The translations under genes and the position numbers were made by a program. Source: Oscillospiraceae bacterium (lineage in GTDB: Bacteria; Bacillota; Clostridia; Oscillospirales; Oscillospiraceae). From it: 35,929 bases of DNA. Below, piece after piece: positions 14,839 through 22,917 of this stretch. Location: positions 1-35,929 of the forward strand of contig JAGBBD010000003.1 of the NCBI GenBank assembly GCA_017938625.1, in the 5' to 3' direction. Every line of letters begins with the position of its first letter. Within the stretch, counting starts at the first letter, position 1. The notes below the pieces were generated by a model, which saw only the letters and a program-made list of their open reading frames with translations, was not told the DNA's origin and did not search any database.

Positions 14839-17800
14839 ATGCGTAAGATTCTCTCTTGTCTGCTTGTTGTGGCGATGCTTTTGAGCTTCGTGCCTGCAGC
14901 AGCGGCTGCGGAAAGCAGTCCCTCTGTTCAGATCATCGGCTCCAACATGGATCTGGGCAATGAGCTTGTTCAGAACTTTATGATCCGTACTTCCGACATT
15001 GATGATCCCAGCCAGTATATGGGCCTTGTGACCCATGGCGATGAGACCATCGAAGTTCCCCTCAGAATGCACAGTACCCAGTATTACTGCATTTCCTATG
15101 GCGTGGCTGCCATGGAGATGGCAGATCCGGTCTCGGTCTGTGTTGTGGATGCAGATGGGAATGTGGTGTCCAACACCTTCACCAGAAGCATCAAGGATTA
15201 CGCACAGCTTGGCCTATCCACTTCTGAGGATATGAAGATGAAGTGCCTGTTGGTGGATATGCTCAACTACGGCACCGAGGCACAGAAATACTTCGGCTAC
15301 AACGAGGAAAACTACGCCAATGCCGATCTGACCGAAGAGCAAAAGGCTCTGGCAAGCGATTCGGTGGAATTTGAAGATAACAGAGAAAGCATCCGGAATG
15401 TTCTTGGCTCCAACCTGGCCCTGAACGATAGGATTTTGCTGAATGTTTTCTTCTCCGGCGTTTCTCCCAGCGAACTGGATACCCTGTCTGCTACTGTGGA
15501 ATACATCAATTTCCTTGGCAGAAAGGTCACCGAAGCCGCAACGGTCACATCTTATAATACCACAGCCTGTAAGGTGGTCGTGGATCAGATCGTGCTGGCG
15601 GATTCCCGCTGTGATGTGACTGTGAAGCTCTATGATGCCGAAGGCAGCCTGATTGGCGAGTGCGTGGATTCTGTGGAAAGCTACGCCGCCCGCAGCGTTG
15701 GCAGCAGAGGCTATGCCCTCAACGAGACCATTATGAAGTTTGCTGATACTGCCTATGTCTACCTGTACGACAGACTCAGCGAAAAGTTTGCTGTCAATGA
15801 TGGTCTGAACTTTGTCCATACGGCAGAAGACAGCACCATCGAAAAGACCCTTGGCGATCTGTTCACAGCTGTGGACGGTGCCGCGATCAGCAGCGAAACT
15901 GTGACCGTGGCTGTCAAAGCCGATGGCCTGAGCGTTGACTATGCCGCCAATGCAGAAGACTGGACACAGGGAACTGTGACCTTCTCCGGTGTTGGTACTG
16001 CCACTTTGATCATTACCGATAACAACCGCTGCGTTCCCTGCACTGCTACCGTGACTGTCACGGAAGTCAAGGATGCGGTGAAGTTCGAGGCAGCTTCCGA
16101 TCTGACCTTTGAGCACACGACGCAGGACGGTACCATCGAGAAGACTGTGGGCGATCTGTTCACCGCCGTGGAAGGCGCCCAGATCGATACTGCCAATGTG
16201 ACCGTGACCTACGAAGCTGATGGCGTGGAAGTTGAGTATGCCATCGATGCGGAAGATTGGACGCAGGATATTGTGACCTTCACCGGCGTGGGTACAGTCA
16301 CTTTCACCATCACCGATGATAATTTCTGCATTCCCACCACGGCAGTGGTGACCATCACGGAGCCTGAGTCTGTGGCAAAGTTCGAGGCAGCCACCGAGCT
16401 GGCCTTTGAACACACCGTTCAGAACGGTACTATCGAAAAGACCGTGGGTGACCTGTTCACCGCCGTGGAAGGTGCCGAAATCGACAGCAGTTCCGTGACT
16501 GTGACCTATGAGACCGACGGTGTGACGGTTGACTATACCCCCAATGCCGCAGACTGGACGCAGGATATTGTGACCTTCACCGGCGTGGGTACAGTCACTT
16601 TCACCATCACCGATGATAATTTCTGCATTCCCACCACGGCAGTGGTGACCATCACCGAGCCGGAGTCCGTGGCAAAGTTTGAAGCAGCCACCGATCTGGC
16701 ATTTGAACACACCGTTCAGAACGGTACTATCGAAAAGACCGTGGGCGACCTGTTCACCGCCGTGGAAGGCGCCGAGATCGATACTGCCAATGTGACCGTG
16801 ACTTTTGAAGCTGACGGCGTGAGCGTTGAGTATGCTCCCAATGCCGCAGATTGGGCACAGGGCACTGTGACCTTCACCGGTGTTGGCACTGCCACACTGA
16901 CTATCACGGATGACAGCTTCTGTATCCCCACGACAGCTTCCGTGACCGTTTCTGAGCCTGAGGAGACAGAAAAATTCGGTCTTGTCTTCCAGAACACCGA
17001 TACCTACATCTATCGTGTAGGCAACCAGAATACGGTCAGCCTTGGCAGTCTCTTCGAGGCTGTCGGTGAGAAGCCTGTCGGCAATGTGAGTGTCACCGTG
17101 GAAGCTCTCAACGGCGCTGTTGTTTCCGGCACTTATACTCCCAATGCTTCCAACTGGAAGTCCGGCACCATTCAGTTCTCCGGCACCGGCCCTGTTGTTG
17201 TGACCATCGATGACGATGCCTATGCTGTAGAAAAGACTCTGAAGCTGGAGGTCGTCAATGCAAAGAACTCCGCTTCTGCCACTTCTGTGACCTCCGCCAC
17301 CGGCAGCAACGTGGTTCTGCTGTGTGATACCACCGGCACGTTCAGCGTCTCCGGCGGCTACACCCTCTATGGCAACGGCTTTACTGTTAGGCTGCCTAAC
17401 ACCTATCAGAGCAAATACTCTGCCGGCTTTGTGGGCATGGTAAATCTGGACAGCGGTAATCTGGACAATGTCAGAATCGAGGGTCCTGTTTATCCCGAAA
17501 CCTATATCTACCGCTCTCAGGCGGAAGACAGCACCGACAGCACTCTGGCAAATTACTTCTACAATGCTGTCATCATCAACTCCGGTAACTGCACTATCTC
17601 CAATTCCTACATCTCCGGCTGCCGTTCTGCTGTCTATGTCAAGGCAGGCAACAATGTGGTCATTGAGAACACCACCCTTTCCGGCGGCTCCTTCGCCAAC
17701 CTTGAAGTTCAGGGCGCGACCAGCGTGACCCTGAAGGATCTGACCACCATTCAGTCTGAGAGAAGCGACTCCTACGGCAAGGGCAAGACGATGATCGGTG

Positions 17801-19797
17801 TTGGTGTCATGGTCTGGTCCGGTACTCCCGAGTTCTATATTGAAGGCGAGCTGGAGCAGTACAACTGGGTGAACAAGACCCAGTGGGATTCCATCGTGCC
17901 TTCTGTCTACCAGAGCGCATTCCCTGCATTCTTCACCGGTTCTGATTTCGCCAAGTTCCAGCATCAGCGTGACGGCGTCACTTATGTGAATCTGGCCTTC
18001 ATCTTTGCCTGCAACTGGGATACTGCCAAGATCCATGATGAGCATACCAACAGCATTGGATATGAATTCTCCAATACGGTCTCTCTGGGCGATCTGGACG
18101 GCGGTGTCCTGTCTGTGGCAAATGCCGGAACTCTCACCGATGAGCTGTTCGTCGCACCGACGACCTATACCGCTACCGGTCATGCTCCCGTGGCGCCTGT
18201 GTTTACCTTCGTGAACAAGGATGAAGAGGCAGACGATCCTAACAATGCAGCCGATCCCTACTGTGTGTATGAAGGCGGTATTCTGAAGATCGGCTCCACC
18301 GGCAGCAGCAGTACACTTGATCTTTCCGGTGTCAGCGTTCTGAAAAATGGTGTTGCCATGGACTATACCGTCTATCTCAACGGCAATGAGGTCACAGGCA
18401 GCTCTGTCACCATCAACGCGGCAGACGGCACCAGCCAGCGTCTGACCTTCAAGGCTGTCAGCGATGATGCAGGCTACGACAAGGACGGCAATGCCGTTGC
18501 CGGTACGGTGGAGTACACCTGGAACATTCCTGTTGAGGTGGCGACCTTGTCCTTCCCGGCTCCTGTCTGGAATATGGACAGCTACACCTTTGGCACCACA
18601 GATCCTACCAAGTGCTACTATGTCTACTATAAGACCTCTACCGGCTATGCCGAGGTCGTACCCATCTTTGAAGGCATCAAGGTGGACTACTACGACAAGA
18701 GCGGCAAGCTGGTCAATCTGGATCTGTCCGGCACCACGGTCAGCAAGACAGACACCAATGCCCTTGGCAGCGAGTATGTCTACACCCACTCCGATGGCTC
18801 TACTCTGGCGATCAAGTACAGCTCCGGTTATAAGAGCGGCGTCACGGCATACTACTTCACCACATATAACGGCAAGCAGTACGTCTATCCCAGTGATCCT
18901 TCCGCAAACGGCAACGTCCGTCCCGGTGTGTCCGATTATGACTTCAATGTGAAGTTCACCTACACCTTCACCGATCCCAACGGTCAGAAGACCGATACGA
19001 TCACCGTCAACTGGTACAATGCAAAGGCGTCCAACTCCAGCAATGTTTCCACCATCAAGTGGGGCACTCTGGATACCACCAACGGTAAGAACGGTACAGA
19101 CTGTATCACAGGTGACACGCTGATTACTCTGGCAGACGGCTCCGTCAAGCGTGCCGATGCCATGACAGGCGACGAGCAGCTGTTGGTCTGGGATCACGCC
19201 ACCGGTGCCATGAGCGCAGCGCCTGTTGCTTACATCATCGATCACGGCGGTGTGGAGCAGGAGCGTGAAGTCACAACTCTGACCTTCTCCGATGGCAGAA
19301 CGCTCGAAATGATCGGCGAGCACGTGTTCTATGACGCAACGCTGAACAAGTATGCAGCCATTGCCGATGACGCGGAAAGCTACATCGGTCACAGTTTCTT
19401 GGCTCTGACCGGCACCGATGCCATGGAAGAGATCACCCTTGTGGATGTGCAGCGCGAGGTTCGCATGACCACGGTCTATGAGGTCGTCTCCTACGAGCAT
19501 CTGACCTGCTTCACGGGCGGCATCCTGTCCACCTCTGCCTATCTGGATCCGCTGCTGAATATCTTCGATCTCGACCCCGAGACCTGGGCATATTCTGAGC
19601 AGAGCGTCGCTGAGGATATTGAGACCTATGGTCTGTATACCTACGAAGACTTTGAGGGTCTGATCTGTGAAGAGGCATTTGAGCTGTATAACGCAAAGTA
19701 CCTGAAGATCGCTGTCGGCAAGGGCTACATCGTCTGGGAGGACATCCTGGAAATGATCGAGATCTATTTCGATGCAGGCGTTGAGCCGCTGCAGTGA
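14839..19797 (+). CDS. Giant secreted surface protein with Ig-like repeats, beta-helix and C-terminal Hint (hedgehog/intein-like) domain
   Basis: The product is 1652 residues. A signal peptide (about 1-24) is followed by the duplicated N-terminal module (about 30-312). Four 99-residue Ig-like repeats and a diverged fifth (about 318-808) precede a right-handed beta-helix region (about 820-1000, with NCTISNSYISGCRSAVYVKA). Several beta-sandwich domains carry the chain to about 1418. Then CITGDTLITLADGS begins a Hint fold: Cys1422 as first residue, LLVWD, TLTFSDGRTLEMIGEHVF with His1495, NKYAAI, YIGHSF and VYEVVSYEHLTCFTGGILS. No His-Asn ends the domain, so protein splicing is unlikely. An N-terminal acyl shift that cleaves or transfers the upstream part is possible. 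About 88 further residues (ETYGLYTYEDFEGL, KIAVGKGYIVWEDILEMIE) follow. No sortase motif or membrane anchor is seen. The ATG at 14839 is chosen over the TTG at 14803 for the signal peptide and the AAAGGGAA ahead of it. Confidence 0.85.
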   Translation: MRKILSCLLVVAMLLSFVPAAAAAESSPSVQIIGSNMDLGNELVQNFMIRTSDIDDPSQYMGLVTHGDETIEVPLRMHSTQYYCISYGVAAMEMADPVSVCVVDADGNVVSNTFTRSIKDYAQLGLSTSEDMKMKCLLVDMLNYGTEAQKYFGYNEENYANADLTEEQKALASDSVEFEDNRESIRNVLGSNLALNDRILLNVFFSGVSPSELDTLSATVEYINFLGRKVTEAATVTSYNTTACKVVVDQIVLADSRCDVTVKLYDAEGSLIGECVDSVESYAARSVGSRGYALNETIMKFADTAYVYLYDRLSEKFAVNDGLNFVHTAEDSTIEKTLGDLFTAVDGAAISSETVTVAVKADGLSVDYAANAEDWTQGTVTFSGVGTATLIITDNNRCVPCTATVTVTEVKDAVKFEAASDLTFEHTTQDGTIEKTVGDLFTAVEGAQIDTANVTVTYEADGVEVEYAIDAEDWTQDIVTFTGVGTVTFTITDDNFCIPTTAVVTITEPESVAKFEAATELAFEHTVQNGTIEKTVGDLFTAVEGAEIDSSSVTVTYETDGVTVDYTPNAADWTQDIVTFTGVGTVTFTITDDNFCIPTTAVVTITEPESVAKFEAATDLAFEHTVQNGTIEKTVGDLFTAVEGAEIDTANVTVTFEADGVSVEYAPNAADWAQGTVTFTGVGTATLTITDDSFCIPTTASVTVSEPEETEKFGLVFQNTDTYIYRVGNQNTVSLGSLFEAVGEKPVGNVSVTVEALNGAVVSGTYTPNASNWKSGTIQFSGTGPVVVTIDDDAYAVEKTLKLEVVNAKNSASATSVTSATGSNVVLLCDTTGTFSVSGGYTLYGNGFTVRLPNTYQSKYSAGFVGMVNLDSGNLDNVRIEGPVYPETYIYRSQAEDSTDSTLANYFYNAVIINSGNCTISNSYISGCRSAVYVKAGNNVVIENTTLSGGSFANLEVQGATSVTLKDLTTIQSERSDSYGKGKTMIGVGVMVWSGTPEFYIEGELEQYNWVNKTQWDSIVPSVYQSAFPAFFTGSDFAKFQHQRDGVTYVNLAFIFACNWDTAKIHDEHTNSIGYEFSNTVSLGDLDGGVLSVANAGTLTDELFVAPTTYTATGHAPVAPVFTFVNKDEEADDPNNAADPYCVYEGGILKIGSTGSSSTLDLSGVSVLKNGVAMDYTVYLNGNEVTGSSVTINAADGTSQRLTFKAVSDDAGYDKDGNAVAGTVEYTWNIPVEVATLSFPAPVWNMDSYTFGTTDPTKCYYVYYKTSTGYAEVVPIFEGIKVDYYDKSGKLVNLDLSGTTVSKTDTNALGSEYVYTHSDGSTLAIKYSSGYKSGVTAYYFTTYNGKQYVYPSDPSANGNVRPGVSDYDFNVKFTYTFTDPNGQKTDTITVNWYNAKASNSSNVSTIKWGTLDTTNGKNGTDCITGDTLITLADGSVKRADAMTGDEQLLVWDHATGAMSAAPVAYIIDHGGVEQEREVTTLTFSDGRTLEMIGEHVFYDATLNKYAAIADDAESYIGHSFLALTGTDAMEEITLVDVQREVRMTTVYEVVSYEHLTCFTGGILSTSAYLDPLLNIFDLDPETWAYSEQSVAEDIETYGLYTYEDFEGLICEEAFELYNAKYLKIAVGKGYIVWEDILEMIEIYFDAGVEPLQ
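15790..16968 (+). repeat. Tandem 297-bp coding repeats (Ig-like units) in the Hint protein gene
   Basis: Units begin at about 15790, 16078, 16375 and 16672; the last three have an exact 297-bp (99-codon) period. Stretches of about 100 bp are identical between the second and third units (16258-16358 and 16555-16655). Each unit carries EHT...GTIEKT-GDLFTAVEGA, a DWTQ-VTF-GVGT strand and FCIPTTA. The near-identity points to recent expansion or ongoing homogenisation. Confidence 0.85.
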
Positions 19798-19827
19798 TCC
19801 AAAACCTAAAAATAAGTACTAAGCTGA

Positions 19828-19849
19828 CCCGACTCCTGCGGGAGTCGGG
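19828..19849 (+). other. Perfect hairpin in the leader between the Hint gene and the next gene
   Basis: CCCGACTCC (19828-19836), TGCG loop and GGAGTCGGG (19841-19849). No T-run follows, so it is a poor intrinsic terminator. A second, weaker fold pairs GTCAAA (19855-19860) with TTTGAC near 19880. It could be an attenuator, an RNA-stability element or a partial terminator setting the ratio of the Hint protein to the small proteins. Its function is not determined. Confidence 0.5.
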
Positions 19850-19914
19850 CGGCCGTCAAAGGGCACAGGGCTCTGCGCCTTTTGACAGCCGAAGAAACGA
19901 AAGGAGGAAGCACC

Positions 19915-20490
19915 ATGAAACATGTCAAACTGAAAACAGCTGTGATCTGTCTGGTCGCTGTCCTTCTGACATTCTTTACCCAGCCTTCTCTGGCGTATTA
20001 CACCACCATTGGCAGAGCGACCAATGTTGTGACCACAGGTGAGATCCGTTTTATCATCCACGAGACCACCGATCAGGGAACACCGTTCCCGGAAGAGGGC
20101 GTGTATATTGTCCCCGGTGATATCGTCAGCAAGCAGGTGTTCATTGAAAGTGCCTGTCAGCAGCCCTTCTATCTGCGCGTCAAGCTGGTCTATGGTGTAG
20201 ATGAGCAGGAGCTGTCCTCCGAGGAGTGCTTCCGTGTGAACATCAACGAGGCGTATTGGCAATTGGTGGATGGTTGGTATTACTACAAGGGTGTCGTAGA
20301 GCCGGGACAGACCACACCGTATGTGTTCTCTCAGGTGGAGATCGTGGGCAGTGAGGTGGACAATGCCTATCTGGGCAAGACTCTGACCCTGTCCGTCATT
20401 GCGCAGGGTGTGCAGAGCGCACACAATCCTGTCAGCGGTACCAATACTTATGAAGCCTCCGGCTGGCCTGCGGAAGGAGGCACAACATGA
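19915..20490 (+). CDS. SipW-dependent-type exported protein (TasA/camelysin-like)
   Basis: The protein has 191 residues. The signal segment (about 6-27) ends in QPSLAYYTTIGRATNVVTTG, matching the L-A-Y-F-x-x-x-x-x-A-T-N-V-V-T-x-G context of SipW-dependent precursors, followed by an I-x-F-I-I-H-E strand. The mature chain has VPGDIVSKQVFIESACQQPFYLRVKL and NINEAYWQLVDGWYYYKGVVEPGQTT, a beta-sandwich pattern seen in small TasA-like or pilin-like proteins. The start is firm: AAGGAGG at 19901-19907, spacing 7. The ATG of the next gene overlaps its stop codon (ATGA), so the two are translationally coupled. It is probably secreted and held in the matrix or cell surface, as no anchor of its own is visible. 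Confidence 0.8.
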   Translation: MKHVKLKTAVICLVAVLLTFFTQPSLAYYTTIGRATNVVTTGEIRFIIHETTDQGTPFPEEGVYIVPGDIVSKQVFIESACQQPFYLRVKLVYGVDEQELSSEECFRVNINEAYWQLVDGWYYYKGVVEPGQTTPYVFSQVEIVGSEVDNAYLGKTLTLSVIAQGVQSAHNPVSGTNTYEASGWPAEGGTT

Positions 20491-21266
20491 GAAAACTGTT
20501 TGCTTGCCTGTTGGCGATGCTGATCCTGTCTGTCTGTGTGCTGCCTGTTTTCGCGCAGGATGGCAGTGTGATCTACAGCGGCAATGCACGGGAGTTTATT
20601 TTTGAACCGGGAAGCCGTTACTCGCCTACAGACCTGTTTCCCAACTACAAAGGTGTTATGCCCGGTGACAGCCTGGGTCAGACCATCACCGTCCGCAATG
20701 AGCGTGCACGGACGACCATCCGGGTGTATATGCGCGCTTTGGGCGCCCACGAAGATTCTCAGGAATTTCTCTCGCAGCTGCACCTGCGTGTTAACGAGCT
20801 GAGAGATACGGAGCTTTTCGACGCTCCTGCAAACGAGACCGCCCAGCTGACAGACTGGGTGCTTCTTGGAACGCTCCGCTCCGGCGGTGAGATCGATCTG
20901 GAGGTCATTCTGGATGTGCCTGTGGAGCTGGACAATCGGTTCAGCAATGCCATCGGATATCTGGATTGGGAATTCATGGTAGAAGAGTTTCCGACCGGTG
21001 GCGGCGGAAACAAACCGGATCACCCGGAATTGCCGGATGATGAAGAAGATGAGGTCATCGAAGAAGAACCTCTGCCCCCTGAAATTTTGCCCGATACGCC
21101 TCATACCGGCGACCGGGATGACAGCGGCTTCTGGACAGCTGTTCTGATCTGTGCCGCAGTTTTGATGCTGATCACCGTGGTACTGCTGATCAAGTGGTAC
21201 AGAAGAAACGATGAGGAAGAAGCCTCAGAGAGGAACGTGCGTAAGGATGGAGAAACGGACGTATAA
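20487..21266 (+). CDS. Membrane-anchored surface protein with TPHTG sorting-like signal
   Basis: The protein has 259 residues with a signal peptide (about 1-23, cut after VFA). An extracellular domain (about 24-170) has the LFPNYKGVMPGDSLGQTITV pattern and VYMRALGA, as in proteins I recall from SipW and pilin-type operons of Gram-positive bacteria. An acidic Pro-rich spacer (about 172-200) is followed by TPHTG at 204-208, a hydrophobic helix (about 216-235) and the basic tail KWYRRN, then acidic residues. The TPxTG-hydrophobic-basic order is that of a sortase substrate, close to the (S/P)PxTG form used by C. difficile sortase B rather than LPxTG. No sortase is in the window. The start follows AAGGAGG (20474-20480) and overlaps the previous stop. 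It is a plausible wall anchor for the TasA-like partners. Confidence 0.8.
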   Translation: MRKLFACLLAMLILSVCVLPVFAQDGSVIYSGNAREFIFEPGSRYSPTDLFPNYKGVMPGDSLGQTITVRNERARTTIRVYMRALGAHEDSQEFLSQLHLRVNELRDTELFDAPANETAQLTDWVLLGTLRSGGEIDLEVILDVPVELDNRFSNAIGYLDWEFMVEEFPTGGGGNKPDHPELPDDEEDEVIEEEPLPPEILPDTPHTGDRDDSGFWTAVLICAAVLMLITVVLLIKWYRRNDEEEASERNVRKDGETDV

Positions 21267-21882
21267 AAAAATTGCATATGTCCTGAGCCTTTGCGTGTTC
21301 CTGCTGTGGGCAGCGCTGGGCACGGGAACATCTCTTGCCTGGTTTACAGACACGACCACGGAGATCAAAAATGTCTTCCATACAGCGGAGTTTGAACTGA
21401 AAGTCTCGCACCGTACAGAAGGCGGCTGGTACGAAGTCATTGATGGTACTACGCAGATCTTTGATGACGAAGCCCTCTATGAGCCGGGCTACACGCAGGT
21501 CGTCTATCTGAAGGTGAAAAATGAGGGAACGATTCCCTTTGACATGAAAACGGCAGTCAGTATAACGGATTATACTGTGGCGACCAATGTGTTCGGCAGA
21601 TCCTTCGAACTGCGGGACTATTTGAAATTCGGTTTCGTCATGGCAGATACGGAGGCGGAGCTGGATGAGAAAGTCGCAACCCGCGCCATGGCAGCCGCAG
21701 CAGCCACCATGCCGCTGAACAACTACTCCACAGACACCGTGGTCATGGAGGCCGGGCAGACAAAGTATATGGCGCTGATCGTCCGTATGCCGGAGGAAGT
21801 CGGCAATGAAGCAAACTATCGCGGCGACACCATTCCGAAGGTGGAGCTGGGTGTGATCGTGGAGGCAACGCAGATCACCTGA
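21247..21882 (+). CDS. SipW-dependent-type exported protein, paralog of the 13411 product
   Basis: The protein has 211 residues. A short basic start (MEKRTYKK), a hydrophobic segment (about 9-25) and GTSLAWFTDTTTEIKNVF give the SipW-type signal context. The mature part has EPGYTQVVYLKVKNEGTIPF and ends with GNEANYRGDTIPKVELGV and EATQIT, aligning well with the first half of the larger protein at 13411. The ATG at 21247 is preferred over the in-frame one at 21211 because it gives a normal signal peptide. The nearest good Shine-Dalgarno (AGAGAGG, 21227-21233) is rather far upstream, so the start is less sure than in neighbouring genes. It overlaps the end of the preceding gene by 20 bp, which supports coupling within one operon. 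Confidence 0.78.
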   Translation: MEKRTYKKIAYVLSLCVFLLWAALGTGTSLAWFTDTTTEIKNVFHTAEFELKVSHRTEGGWYEVIDGTTQIFDDEALYEPGYTQVVYLKVKNEGTIPFDMKTAVSITDYTVATNVFGRSFELRDYLKFGFVMADTEAELDEKVATRAMAAAAATMPLNNYSTDTVVMEAGQTKYMALIVRMPEEVGNEANYRGDTIPKVELGVIVEATQIT

Positions 21883-21904
21883 GCCTCTGAAGGAGAGAAA
21901 GACC

Positions 21905-22696
21905 TTGAAAGCATTTTTCTATGATCATTTCCACATACCCAAACAGGGGAAAATAGGGGAAAAGGTCCTGCTGTCCCATGTGGCGCTGACAGCGGTGCTG
22001 ATCATCGTGTATCTGCTGGCGATCAGCGGATCGGCATATGCATTCTTTACCAGCACCACGCGGGTACATAATACGCTGAAAGCCGCTCATTTTGATGCCG
22101 AGATCTATATCGTAGACGAGTATGGAAACGAGATCGATACCGAGCTGCAACCGGACGGTGTGCTGCTGGCACGGCTGGAAGTACCGGGGGCTTACGAGCT
22201 CACCATGACCCCGGACGGCACTGCGGAGACAGGCTTTGTCACCATGCAGATGGAGGGCGTGGACTATACCACAGCCCAGCTGGGGATCTCTATGGAAGCG
22301 GCAGGCGGCTATCGTGACGGCGTTACATTTACCATCCAGGCCTATGAGCCTGTGCCTGTAGCATTCCTGCCTCATTGGGGCACCTCTGCGGCCTATGCGG
22401 ACTATATTGCAGATGGCTATGCCGATCACTATCTGGTGGGCGGCGAGTATCTGGAGGCCGGTGACCCCAACAATACATGGCTGTATCTGGAAGAGGAAAC
22501 GGAAGAAGAGCCGGAGGAAGAAACGGAAGAGTCTGAAGAGCCTGAGGAAACGGAAGAGATCCTCGAAGAGGAACTTGAGACCGAGACCTTCGAGCAGCCG
22601 GAAACCGAAGAAGAACTGCAGCCGGAAACACAAAACGAGGCCGAGGAAGCAGAAACCTCTGAAGAGGAACTCCTGCAATCGGATGAAACATTCTGA
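21905..22696 (+). CDS. SipW-dependent-like exported protein with long Glu-rich C-terminal tail
   Basis: The protein has 263 residues and a TTG start (AGGAG at 21891-21895, 9-nt spacing). An unusually long cytoplasmic N-terminus (about 24 residues) precedes a membrane or signal helix (about 25-45) ending in SGSAYAFFTSTTRVHNTL, the same A-(Y/F)-F-T-S-x-T-x-x-x-N context as its neighbours. A beta-rich domain follows to about 195, then a tail of about 65 residues made mostly of Glu, Thr and Pro (197-260). The tail could bind cations or act as a spacer. No hydrophobic C-terminus or sorting motif is present. It is the last gene of the operon, with a strong terminator 13 bp after the stop. Membership of the TasA/camelysin group rests mainly on the signal region and context. 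Confidence 0.72.
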   Translation: MKAFFYDHFHIPKQGKIGEKVLLSHVALTAVLIIVYLLAISGSAYAFFTSTTRVHNTLKAAHFDAEIYIVDEYGNEIDTELQPDGVLLARLEVPGAYELTMTPDGTAETGFVTMQMEGVDYTTAQLGISMEAAGGYRDGVTFTIQAYEPVPVAFLPHWGTSAAYADYIADGYADHYLVGGEYLEAGDPNNTWLYLEEETEEEPEEETEESEEPEETEEILEEELETETFEQPETEEELQPETQNEAEEAETSEEELLQSDETF

Positions 22697-22709
22697 ACCG
22701 GTTGAATAT

Positions 22710-22743
22710 AACGCAAAAGACCCCCTCGGGGGTCTTTTGCGTT
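22710..22743 (+). terminator. Strong terminator at the end of the surface-protein operon
   Basis: A perfect 15-bp stem, AACGCAAAAGACCCC (22710-22724), with a CTCG loop and its complement through 22743. The T-tract lies inside the stem, so it can work on either strand. Its core repeats the terminator at 261-288. About 137 bp of apparently non-coding sequence separates it from the AraC terminator. Confidence 0.88.
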
Positions 22744-22880
22744 TAGGAACTTACAGATTACGCTCAGAGCCTGCTCATCTTCTTGACCATCTGTCCCGTA
22801 CGAACGATGACATTCCCCCGCGCAGACAGGACAGTTTCCGGACATAAAACAATGATCGGATACATAGCAGGGGTCATAGG

Positions 22881-22917
22881 ATAAACAGCACCGCCCGTTT
22901 TGGGCGGTGCTGTTTAT
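22881..22917 (-). terminator. Terminator of the AraC-family gene
   Basis: ATAAACAGCACCGCCC (22881-22896), a 5-nt loop and GGGCGGTGCTGTTTAT (22902-22917) form a perfect 16-bp stem. On the minus strand it overlaps the regulator's stop codon. With the hairpin at 22710 it insulates the two converging transcription units. Confidence 0.8.

Noticed and set aside
15790-16968. CRISPR-like repetition
   Set aside because: The repeats are 297 bp, in-frame and coding, with no short direct repeats, spacers or cas genes.
15214-19500. A 1428-residue minus-strand ORF opposite the Hint protein gene
   Set aside because: Same codon-bias shadow; the translation is low-complexity Gly/His/Val/Ile-rich with no recognisable domain.
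19102-19797. A full intein able to splice
   Set aside because: No His-Asn at the end of the domain and no Cys/Ser/Thr extein start afterwards. The region is at the C-terminus with its own conserved-looking tail, so splicing is unlikely.
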